From the NCBI GenBank assembly GCA_037176885.1, contig JAWWNJ010000062.1, positions 1,054,001 to 1,118,000 of the forward strand: DNA of 64,000 nt. The letters run 5' to 3'. Shown here piece by piece: positions 44,266-54,672 of this stretch; within the stretch, counting starts at the first letter, position 1; each line of letters starts with the position of its first letter. Source of the stretch: Favolaschia claudopus (Eukaryota; Basidiomycota; Agaricomycetes; Agaricales; Mycenaceae). Made by a program: the position numbers and the translations under genes. The notes beneath the pieces were generated by a model. That model did no database searches. It worked only from the letters and a program-made list of their open reading frames with translations, and was not told the DNA's origin.

Positions 44266-45603
44266 CTACGCTGTTTTTAGAGGAAGGCCATTGTCACCTA
44301 ACAAGGATTCTTCCGAGCCCAGGACTCGTGGACCGCCACCAACGCGGGTATGGATGAGTCCTTTGACGGCCCCTGCCTCCCAAACCTTGGCGACGTTTTC
44401 ATTGAATCCGGACACTAGCGCCCCTGAAGAGGGACCCGCGCCGCCGAACAAACTGAAGGGGTCCTTGAAAGGGTCTTGCTGCGGGAAATAGCGCACTATC
44501 ATGCTGACAATCTCCTTCATGTTGGCGGCAGGCGCGTAGATGACCGCGTTAGGACCGGCATCGTAAGTGTAAGCCGCCTTGCGCTTGCCGCCGTTTTCGG
44601 GGAGCAGGGCGACGCGGTTGTACTCTTCGATTACCGCGATAATCGCGCGGCTGACATCATTCATGTAAAAAATCGGAGGTGCCGTGTCGAGGCAGACGGC
44701 GTGGAATTGGTTAGAGTCCGCCATGGTAATTTCTGCGAAGCGGTCGAAATCCCGCGCGAGGATAGCAGCGGAGATGTCCGCCATGCGTTGTGGCACGCAG
44801 TGCTTGATACGGTGCTGTAGGAGTGCGGAGGTTTCCACTGTGCGCTGCATGCCGCTCGTCGAACTAGTGCCCTTTTTGGCATCATTCACAACACAGATAA
44901 GAGCATGGATATCTGGCCAGTGGGTTTCCGGGGCTACCTGAACTGCGTTTGAATCGAGGCCGGAGGGCAGCTCTCCCGCATTCCAGGCAACGAAACCGCC
45001 CAAAAGCGATCGACAGGCAGAACCCGATCCTTGTCGGGCAATCAGTGAGAGAGTTGTGGGCGGGGATGGCAAAGCATAGAGCGCGGCAAGAGAGGCAGTG
45101 AGAGCCGCGAATCCAGATGCAGAAGAGGCTAGACCGGCGGCAGTTGGAAAATTGTTGTACGACGCGATGTGCACGAAATATTTAGACAGCTATAAGAATC
45201 AAACAACAAAAAAATTGACAAGGCTGAGACATGGCGGTTCAGAGTACAACGTACTGGGGCAGCGGAGGCGTCCTTATCCTCAACCAATTCTTTTCTCATC
45301 CGCTTCATCTCGGAGATGCATGTGGCCATGCGGCCGCCCGATTTGATGTCCTCCTCGACGCCATTGAGCCACAGTCGGTCCTTTTCGAAGGCCGGGTCTG
45401 CGCGAGATGTGGTGGTCGAACGGAGATGGTCCTGGTCAAGAGTCACGGAAAGAGATGAGTTGGTGGGTAAAATCAGCTTTGTGTCGCGTTTGCCCCAATA
45501 TCTGCAACACCGTCAATACAAACCAAAACTCAAAACTCAAAAAGACTAGCTTGATGCATGCGATATTGACGGGCGCAGAGGTTGTCGCAGTGAAGACGGC
45601 CAT
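44266..45603 (-). CDS. MVD1: Mevalonate diphosphate decarboxylase
   Basis: Makes isopentenyl diphosphate from mevalonate diphosphate with ATP; the last step of the mevalonate branch before sterols and other isoprenoids (ERG19 of yeast). Exons 45603-45551, 45501-45255 and 45189-44266 sum to 1224 nt, giving 407 residues, normal for the family. Motifs: APVNIACIKYWGKRD across intron 1, LPTNSSLSVTLDQD, ASYNNFPTAAGLASSASGFAAL (ATP loop, about 45170-45105), GSGSACRSLLGGFV (about 45030-44990) and TYDAGPNAVIY (about 44570-44540). Intron 1 appears to use a GC donor (AA|GCTAGT), the only way to keep K-YWGKRD in frame. Convergent with RAD50, 109 bp between stops. Confidence 0.95.
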
Positions 45604-47700
45604 GGAGGAAGGAAGGAAAGAGAGATCGTACGACAGCGATTGTTTAAGTACTTTGTTGAGATGAAACCCACTCGCATCGGCGGGATGAGACAATCCTTAT
45701 CAAATCTCGAAAACAACGAGGATCGATGGACACTGTTGGACATCGACCATGGCATCGAGCGGGGAATAAAATTGACCCCAAGCGACATTCGATTCGGTGA
45801 GCACAACGCGGCGCTACGATACTTTATCGTCGTTTCGTACAGGCTAAAATCAAGAAATTGATGGGTCGCAACTTTATCTTATCGCTCCCAATATAGTAAC
45901 TAAGTTGAATTCTACTTTTCGCGCATTGGGGGATAGGATGAGAGCCTCATTGCTGCAAGCACGATGGGAGGCGACCCAGCATACAGCAATCTACTGCTGC
46001 CGAACTCGAGTCAAACGCATGCAGAGGATTTTCTCAAGGGCCATCCATCTCTCACTTTTGTACGATCCTCTGCCGCTAAGCATAAGTACTATCAGCGCCT
46101 GGTGATGATGCACAGGAAGTGGAGTCAGATAGTACACTATGGGATGAGAGCATGAGCCTGCATCGAACGAATGCATTTACTGAACAGGCATCAAATCGAA
46201 TAACCCAGAAATTCTGAAGACGCGGTGGGGAAAGTGTCGTCAAGAGACTCAGCTTGGCAGAGCTGGGCAAAGTTGAGATGGGAAAGCCCGGGGGCCAAGC
46301 CAAGAGGGCGGAAACGTATACATTGGGAGTGTGAACGAAAATCCTCGCGATGAGAAAAAGAACCTCGAATGAGATAAAATTGAAAGGAGATTAAGAGTCC
46401 GTTCGAGTCGTATGAAAACTTGACGAAATCTTGAATGTTCATCGACGAATGGTGGGTACTGGCTTTGCGGGTCAGCGGTAGAGCCAGTGCCAGAGCAAGC
46501 TAAAAGAGTTGAATCATTGTCCTTGTAGTCGTTCACGACGACGCCACGTTAATGTTGGAGCGAGATGAGCTTCTGTTGACATCGGATTCAACACACGTTG
46601 GGGCCGCGCAGCCTGCGACTCAAACTTTACTCGAGGTGAAGACCGGTCTAGCTGCCGGTAATCCACAGGAAGCACCAACGCAATGGCATCCTTCATTCGC
46701 CCCAACGTTGAGCGCAGCGGTTGGAGTCGAAGTTAGAACTCGTCAAGTATTTCGAAAGACCACTGCTCATATATGTTGATGCGAGCTGTTTTTTCGCACT
46801 CACCATGCCCGCTATCTTTTGCAGCGCCAATTGTCAACCCATTTGTTTGGGACCTTCTCACTTCCAGATTAATGGTCCGTTGGAGATAGGGCCAGATGAA
46901 AGCCAAGAAATAGGTGCCCCAGCCTCTAATAGAACATGGAGGTTGCAAACAAGTGGAAAATGCGTTGATGGTTGATTCCAAGACAGATTGTATCCCCTGC
47001 TCGGAGAATTTGCACACCTCGCACAATTGTTTCGTATGAAGGATTTGAACGCCAAGTGCAGCATATTTGTCGGTAGCAGTATTGTGGGCTTGTCGTTGCA
47101 GCAAGTGCACAAGCAGAAAATGGTCCATAACGCGTGACAGTCACACTTTTCATCTCTTCTTCGGCGTCTTCGATGTTATCGCCGTTTTCTTGCGTTGAGC
47201 TGCCGTTTCGAAGATTTTCTCAATTCTCCGCCACCAGCGGATATTTCGCGGGGCGACCTCCGAATTTTGGGTTCCTCTGCGGTCGATTCAGTCCACATGG
47301 CCATAGGTCGGAGTATTCGCCGTGTCACCACCAATACTCCCGGTATAGACTTTTGAGAACAGCTACGTCCACCGACTGGCACCACGTCATTTGGTAAACT
47401 TAGTTCCCGGGCGTTCCCATCTTGGTCCAAGCCAACGTGAGAACCTCAATTCCTTTCTCAACCACCATCATGGCCCAGTTTCGACATTATTCTTGTGAGC
47501 ATGGCGCTATATCCCAATGCGAACGGGTCAATCAACCACTCCTGGGTATCATGGGGCGTCGTGCCAACATTCTCTTCATTTGTTTCACCGCCTTTACCCG
47601 CCGAGCACTTCCCTTGGATATGACTAAACTCTGATATGGCTCTCTGCGTATCCAACTTTAAAAGACGTTCACCTTTCGAGGTACTCCACAATCTGCTACA
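45604..47700. other. 2.1 kb region without a recognised gene
   Basis: Short frames on both strands. The longest on minus (46733-47128, 131 codons) and its downstream neighbour (46514-46705) are separated by plausible splice sites, including a GTGAGT near 46800, so a small unknown minus-strand gene is possible. No domain is recognised. The right-hand part (47130-47700) should hold the promoter of the adenylation-domain gene. Confidence 0.35.
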
Positions 47701-50700
47701 ATGCACATAGCGCCTTCCCTCGAAGGGCTCACTGCAGCCGACAAGTCTCTCTTATCTCATTTTCAATACGGTTCTAAAGCCACTCCTCCATTTTCATGCG
47801 TCCATCATGCCTTTGCCTCGCATGCTACAACCATTCCGGAGGCCATTGCCGTGCAGGACGTGTCAGACGCGATTACATTTTCCCAGTTAGACCAGCAATC
47901 CAACTGTCTCGCGGCCCGACTACGCGGCCAAGGTGCGTCTACATCTGTTCAGTTGAACCCTCAATTGACGCGTCTTTCGAAGGAGTTGGCCCTGGCTCGC
48001 GCGTCTGCTTGCTTGTAGAACGGTCTATACCCATGGTTGCTGGAATTCTGGGCATTCTAAAGGCTGGGGCCGCTTACGTTCCCTTGGATGGAAAAGTTGT
48101 GTCCGACAAGTCTCTGGAGCATATCCTGAAAGACGCTGAATCTCAAGTCGTCGTCACGCTCAACAAATTCTCTCAACGCGTGTCAACTCTCCCACTTGGA
48201 TGCGCAGTCATCTTTCTCGATGGTCCTTCTTGCCCTTGCTCTGCTGCGGATAGCCATTGCTTGAAACCAGAGGATCGGTCTTCTGGGGGTGACAGCGTGT
48301 ATGTGATATATACCAGCGGTGCGCCGAATTACTCTACGCAAATGCGCCCTTCTGATCAAGTCTTACAGGTACCACAGGTATTCCGAAGGGGGTAAGCGTG
48401 TTGTGGTTCCATTAAGACGGCTTTAACAGTGTACCGCAGGTCGATGTGCTGCACCGAAATGTGACGAACCGTTCGTCTGCACGTTTTGAATCGACGAATC
48501 GTAACTGACCAAACATTCAGTGGTATGCTTGGCCCCCGGAAATCTGGGTATGGCTCCGGGCGTTCGTTGCACTCAATTGATGGCCGTGTCTTTCGATATG
48601 GCGGCCTGGGTACGATTGTTGTCATAATCATTCAGCTTCAATTTACCCTTCTCTAGGAGATCCTCGGTTGCTTGTGCAATGGAGCGACGTTGGTGCTGCG
48701 CGGACAGAGTTCCAAAGAATGGCGCGCGGCAATGCGAGCAGTGGATATCGTCATTGCAACACCGTCAATGTTGGCGCCACATGATCCTGCGGACTATCCA
48801 AACATAAAAACTGTCGCTGTTGCAGGAGAAGCTTGTCCTCGAGGTGAGTGTTGTATTGGGATTGTCATTCCAGTATTGACTCCATGTCGTTCAGCCACTG
48901 CAGATCTATGGGGTCAGCATACGAATTTCTACAACTGTTGCGGACCGACAGAAGTAAGTATAAATAGCGGCCTCAATCTTGGGTATTCTCACGTTCCTGA
49001 AGGTGACGATTGTGAATACGATGCATCTTCATTCGCCGGGCCGGGTTTTGAGTATCGGGAGTACGTTCCGTTGCTTCGTTTCTTTACTTCGAACATTACT
49101 TATTTCATTCGAAAGCTCCAACTCCTAATAACAATGTCTATGTTCTAGACGAGAACATGAACGTAAGCCGTTCCGCAACTATTACGCCGAGATTGATGCT
49201 CATATGTATCTTTCCTACAATAGCCCACTCCGATTGGGGTGCCGGGTTTAATGTGGGCTGGCGGTGCCTGCGTTACAAGAGGGTATCTGAATCTACCTGA
49301 CAATACTCACGCACGTTATAAACTGGATCCTTTTGTCAATGATGGGTGCGGTTACCCGATATCTTTTCCCTGACCAGCACCTGAGATTCTGTAGATCTAT
49401 CATGTTCAACACGGGCGACCTAGGGTTTGTGCAACTGGTATTGCTCAATCGATCGTTGTCTTATCTTTACGCAGAGCTTGGCTTCCAGACGGATCACTCG
49501 AGCATCTTGGAAGAATAGACGATCAAGTCAAAATCAAGGTTTGTTTGGGTTATGTTGAATACGCACGGGGCTCAACGTCACTATCTCAGGGATTCCGTGT
49601 CGAGCTTGACGGTGTAGCTGCCGCCATGGAGGTGTGTAGCTTATTTTTGCGAAAGGAAGTTGACTTACATGTCGCAAAGACCACCGTTGGCATCAAAGCT
49701 GCCGCTGCTCTTCTGATTGACGAAGAGCTCTGGGGTTTCGTCACCCCTGACACTGTTGATGAAGCCGAAGTCAGAGCAGCAACTGCAAAAGTTCAGCCTT
49801 ATTATGCTGTTCCAACGCACATTGTCGCTCTAGCCTCGTTTCCGCGAACGGGGTGAGTTGCTTTTGCGATTTGTCAACAATGACGACTGACAGAAGTACA
49901 GTAACGACAAAACCGACAAAAGAGCTCTTCGTCAACTCGCTGTACAGTCCAAGACTACGATCGAGAAGGATGTAATACCCCTCGTTACTTCTCGGATCGC
50001 GAATCGGCCCGGATCACAAACGAACGCCTCGTCAACTAGTTCCCTCACCGCTACTGCCTCAGTTGAGGAGGTCAAAGTCGAGAAAGACTCGTCTCTTGCG
50101 GTCGTGATTGTCTCGCCACCCCCCATCCATCACAAAGAAGTGGACCCTTCGTGTGATTCTACCTCGACTGTAGATTCCGCAAGCGGGGAGGATCTCAAAG
50201 CAGTCATCGTTCGGGAGCCATGGCACGGATACGAGAAGGATGTACTCCCCAACAAAACACAAGGCAAAACTGTTCGGAATCTGCGGCACCAGGTGTTCAG
50301 CCTGTATCGCCGCCTTTTTAGTGTCGTCTTCTTGGTCAATGTCACCATCTTCATCACACTACTTGTCTGGGGAGGCGCCACTGCACAACGTCTTGGGCTA
50401 ATCACGCTGGCCAATCTTTTCGTTGCAATGTGCGTTGAAGTGTCTTGCGTAGATGTGTTTGCGTCTGACTCGATCATACAGTCTCATGAGGCAAGACTAC
50501 ATAGTCAACACGTTTTTCAATGTTTTCTGCGCTGTTCCGTCTTCGTACGTCGTGTGTTGCATTGTGTGATTTCCAACTGAATGAAATTTCAATAGATGGC
50601 CGCTTGCAATCCGTCGGGTCTGCGCTCGGTAAGGGTGACTTTCTCCATATAAATCTTCCTAATATCTTTGTCTCGAAGTGTGTATCACATTGGCGGGCTG

Positions 50701-52035
50701 CATAGTGGATGTGCAACATCGGGCGTGGTATGGTTGACGTTGACTTGTGGCCAAGCAACAAAAGAAGCAGTCAGCGGCGGAAGTTTCCCGCATGTAAGCG
50801 GTTCGACTCTGTTTGATACCGGATGTTCAACTTGAAACAGGCATCTGTAGCGACCGTGGCCGTTTCCTACTCGATTCTCCTCCTCCTTTTCGGCATCGTG
50901 ATATTTGCATACCCCGCACTCAGAAGCAAACGGCACGACACGTTTGAACGTGTCCATCGATTCTTTGGGTGGACCAGTATCATTCTCGTCTGGGCGCAAG
51001 TCGTTCTTCTCACTAATGATTATCGGGGAGAACTGTCGCTTGCGCGAGCATTGGTGCACTCTGCCCCGTTTTGGATGCTCCTGGTCATGACAGGTATTCA
51101 TCACCTTGCTGGCTTGAATTCGCTGCTCACTTTTACATCAGTATCCATCATTCTGCCCTGGCTGCGGCTGCGGAAGGTGCCTGTGCGGGCAGAGGTCTTG
51201 TCGAAGCATGCTGGTGAGTTTGTATTCTTCGCCGGGATCTTTGCTCACATCGAGTTGCAAGTGCGCCTGTATTTCACGTATAGCACACCGATTCCCGGTA
51301 GCTTTGTACGGCTTGCGATGCACCCCATGAAGGACTGGCATGGGTTTGCCACCATTCCTGTTCCGAACGAGAAGGGATTCTCGCTTGTTGTATCAAAAGC
51401 TGGAGATTGGACGAATTCACGGATATCGGACGCCCCGTCCCACGTCTGGGTTCGCGGTGCGCCGTGTTTCGGCGTGCTTCGCATCGTTCCTTTATTCCGA
51501 CGAGTGGTATTCGTTGCGACTGGTGAGATCCCTCGTTTCAACCGAATCCGTCGTGTCTCATCTTCGGAACAGGAAGCGGAATCGGACCCTGTGCGCCTTG
51601 CATCCTCGAGCAACGGATTCCTATTCGACTCCTCTGGACGTCGCCAAATGTCCGTGAAACATTCGGAGACCAGCTTGTTGACGAAATTTTGGGGGCGTCC
51701 CCCGACGCTGTGATTTATGGTGAGGCCAAGTTGCTTCACCGTTGGGACATTCGTCTCATAGCTCTATTAGACACACGCAAACATGGAAAACCTGATATGG
51801 TCAAGGTGTGCTTCAAAGAGCTGTTTTCGCACCAAAAACTAATGCGACCTCCAGCTGACCATGCGCCTTGTCAAAGAATTCAATGCAGAGGCTGTCTGCG
51901 TGATCTCCAACCAAAAATTGACGCAAAAAATTGTTTATGGTGCGTACATTTCTCAAAATACCCGTACAAAACTCATGTCCTCCAGGTATGATGAGTCGAG
52001 GCATTCCTGCCTTCGGTGCTATCTGGGACTCATGA
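47701..52035 (+). CDS. NRPS-like adenylation domain fused to membrane redox module
   Basis: The N-terminal half is an AMP-forming adenylation domain: VHHAFASHATTIPEAIAVQD, LKAGAAYVPLD, YTSG-TTGIPKGV (spliced, about 48300-48392), FYNCCGPTE (about 48928-48954), FNTGDLG, GRIDDQVKIKGFRVELDG (spliced, about 49509-49615) and the C-terminal Lys in NDKTDKRAL. No carrier-protein LGGxS site or thioesterase is seen. A Ser/Thr-rich linker (about 49930-50230) follows, then membrane segments (FSVVFLVNVTIFITLLVWGG; VATVAVSYSILLLLFGIVIF; ERVHRFFGWTSIILVWAQVVLL; FWMLLVMT). A soluble part has WHGFATIP, VVFVATG-SGIGPCAP across an intron, LLWTSPNV and CVISNQKLTQKIVYGMMSRGIPAFGAIWDS. The order suggests activation of a carboxylic acid plus a ferric-reductase-like electron-transfer unit; product and partners unknown. 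About fifteen to twenty introns. The fusion reading rests on continuous splicing through the linker. Confidence 0.82.
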
Positions 52036-52152
52036 TGAACTTACTCTCGACTGTAATGTGCTAATGTACTCTAGTGTAATAACTACCAAGCCCACGGGCA
52101 AAAGAATAAAAATATGTGACTTACGAAGCGTGAGAATACCACAACTGCGTCT

Positions 52153-53300
52153 TTGCTCTGCACGATGGACCTACCTGAGGAACTGATCTGCCTCATCGTC
52201 TCGAAAGTATACTACAGAAACTTTCCATTCAATACGCCCGACTATTATACTCTGTCGGCGTGCTCCCTCGTCAACTCGGCATGGAGAAACCCTGCGCAGA
52301 CCCTTCTCTTCCGACGCATAACGCTCGAGGCCACCCCCGCATTCGTGCGATTTGCGGACACAACAAGCAATAGAACTCTGCTTTCAAGCGTTCGAAGTCT
52401 TTCAATTGCTCTCGTACAAGATGCTCCTCCTGGTGTTGAAGAGTGTTCGGTATCGACCCTGGTGTCGATTCTTCGTCGCTGTCCCCAGCTATACGAGCTC
52501 GGTGTCAGTGCCCACAAGCTATTTTCGCTGACTCCAAACGACATATCCAGTATATCTGCTGCCGTCGAGGCGGGATCGATTTCGCTTCGGTCGCTTCGCC
52601 TGTTAGAGTGCAGCGTTCAATCTCCTCTGCTCTTCGAGCTGATTGGACTCTTCCCCACCGTGGAATTTTTGACGGTTGGCGTTGAAATCGCTGCTGCTCC
52701 ACCTCCCATGGCGCCCGCCCTGCAGCTGTACGAGCTTTCACTGCAGCGTACGCCGCCGTCCGACGTGTTGCAGTGGTTGCTTTCGTCATCAGGGACCTCC
52801 CTTCGTATCTTGGAGCTTCGTGACTTGCCCAGCGCCAGCACATGTCTAGACATCGCCAAATGTTGTCCGGGGATTCAGTCACTGCGGTTTATGCGTTACA
52901 ACTCTCACAACGCTGCTATTCTGGCACAGTGCACCGGTTTAATGGAGTTGGTGCTTCTGAACATCCCCACCCTCATGCCGACGCTTCCTCCTTCACTGGA
53001 GCATCTCGCGTTGCTCATACAGACATACACGGCCAGCGTCAATCTTCAACCAGTGATTCAGGCTCTCGAGTCACTCCCGCACTTGAGGCTCCTCACTTTT
53101 GTTGGCGACCCACAAGCTGTGTTGGAGGAAACTTGCGATGCCAAGAACATTGTTCTGCGGACAATTTCACGGAAATTCTGGATCGTGAGTCTGATGTCAG
53201 TACACAGAAGGGGAATACTGATTTGTAGAACGACGATCCTGTCAAAGCGACACATTTTCCCCGCCGACAATCAGTGTCGAACTTTTATTTAATGAACTAG
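52153..53300 (+). CDS. F-box-like / leucine-rich repeat protein
   Basis: Two exons (52153-53184 and 53229-53300) give 367 residues. It starts MLCTMDLPEELICLIVSKVYY; the F-box-like start MDLPEELI at 52165 is an alternative. Then comes SACSLVNSAWRNPAQTLLFRRI, the usual F-box helix pattern of basidiomycete proteins. Irregular leucine-rich segments follow (LRSLRLLEC, LYELSLQR, LRILELRDL, LMELVLLNIPTLMP, LEHLALLIQ). The last exon reads WINDDPVKATHFPRRQSVSNF. Probably a substrate adaptor of an SCF ubiquitin ligase, by family. Such genes are expanded and variable in mushrooms; the target is unknown. Confidence 0.8.
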
Positions 53301-53320
53301 GATTGCGTGTAGTACAATGT

Positions 53321-53962
53321 TCAAGTATCTGAGTTCGATGTCCGACGTTGTGTCTGTTCCCATAAATGCATTTCTTCTGAAACATGGCAGTCTTTGGCAG
53401 AGGTTTCCTCGTAAGACGACAACTGCCGCCGCCCCATGCGCAAAAGATGTTCGATTGCGCTCACATCCCGCGAAGAGACACTGGTGGCCTGTTTGCGGAA
53501 AGAGTAGCGAATTAAGAGGTCCCATTTGGTTCGGGCGTGCGGTGGCTTCGTGCGGGGTATTCGAAGAGCTCTGGTTCCAGATGAGCGCCGCCAAAATGGT
53601 CCGCTAGGTAGCTGACCGTCTGTACAAGCTGAGAACCTCTTTTTGAAGTCCTGATCGTCGCAGAGACATGGTGGCGTAGAGTAAGCACGACCAAACATTG
53701 CAACTTCTCGCATCCAGTTAGGAATTAATGGCTTGGGAGGATCTGGGTGCGGACGGTAATGCCTGGTAAAGTACTTAGTATTGGATTCAGAATAGCTTGA
53801 AACCAAAACAAGGCGTTTTGGTGCGTAAGCCGAATCAAACTCCGGACCGAAAAATACGGCAAGGAAGTGCATTGGAACGCGACATTTCACACATTTCAAG
53901 ACGTTACAAAAGTTGATGTTCTCTCCTGAATCATGAGGCACGAGTGATGGCGAGAACAGCAC
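53321..53962 (-). CDS. Hypothetical 213-codon open frame
   Basis: A single uninterrupted frame converging on the F-box/LRR gene. It contains a CVKCRVPMHF pair of cysteines, YFTRHYRPHPDPPKPLIPNWMREVAMFGRAYS and a Ser/Arg-rich end. No domain recognised. Length alone makes it worth listing, but it may be chance or a gene fragment. Confidence 0.3.
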   Translation of the reverse strand: MLFSPSLVPHDSGENINFCNVLKCVKCRVPMHFLAVFFGPEFDSAYAPKRLVLVSSYSESNTKYFTRHYRPHPDPPKPLIPNWMREVAMFGRAYSTPPCLCDDQDFKKRFSACTDGQLPSGPFWRRSSGTRALRIPRTKPPHARTKWDLLIRYSFRKQATSVSSRDVSAIEHLLRMGRRQLSSYEETSAKDCHVSEEMHLWEQTQRRTSNSDT

Positions 53963-54158
53963 TGATCGACGATCGTAGTCTCATGCTCTTGACTCCCATG
54001 TCGACTCGACTCCGCCGCCTCCAAGCGCTGCCTTTTCTTGATTGCGTTGGAGAGCCCGTGGGGCTGGGCTGTCTCCCACTTTCCATCTCACCCACGGCGG
54101 AGCGTCATCCACATACCTAACTAACCTCAGAGTCAATGGCAGAAGCAAAAACGTCGCG

Positions 54159-54165
54159 AAAAAAA
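54159..54165 (-). terminator. RNA polymerase III terminator of tRNA gene
   Basis: Seven T residues on the minus strand, five bases past the tRNA 3' end. Confidence 0.6.
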
Positions 54166-54170
54166 GGATG

Positions 54171-54275
54171 GGACAAACTGGGAATTGAACCCAGCACCTC
54201 CCGCAAACCAATCACGTGGACGTGCACAGCCACAGTGCGAAGCGGGCGCGATAACCAACTTACACCTATTTGCCC
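54171..54275 (-). tRNA. tRNA-Ala (anticodon CGC), with intron
   Basis: Acceptor stem GGGCAAA/TTTGTCC includes the G3-U70 pair that marks alanine tRNAs. The anticodon stem CCCGC/GCGGG and T arm CTGGG-TTCAATT-CCCAG pair perfectly; the B box is GGTTCAATTCC. The loop reads TTCGCA, giving CGC, followed by an intron of about 30 nt at the usual place after base 37. The D arm is weak (about three pairs, GTG/CGC, with an extra base). A T7 run follows directly. Probably functional; a diverged copy cannot be excluded. Confidence 0.65.
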
Positions 54276-54672
54276 GTTGAAAACATATGTTCTACTCCCC
54301 AATATATAGCGTAAACGCATGTTGCCACCCGGGCTCAAGTTCCCCCCACTTCTCCCGCTGCACGATCACGAAGGTCAAGCTTCTGTATGCTCAGCAGAAC
54401 GACCCACGTACACGAGTTAATTAAAAGGAATCATTAGTACACCTTCAGTTTGACGACGTTGCCAGTGTACATTATTGTATCTAGTAGTCAACTATTATAG
54501 GACAGTAAGAGGTATGGTCTATGTATGGAGGTGGTTGTGACACAGGAAAGACGGGAGAAATGCGAATGCTATGATGATGCTAATGAATTGTCATGATGCT
54601 AAGGGAGAGAGAAAGGTATGCCGTTGAGAGAAAAGATGCAAGTGTCATTGTAATCCATTGAATGTCGTGTGC

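Noticed and set aside
47035..47060. tRNA-like B box (gcgttcaaatcc on the minus strand)
   Set aside because: No matching A box, acceptor stem or terminator nearby.
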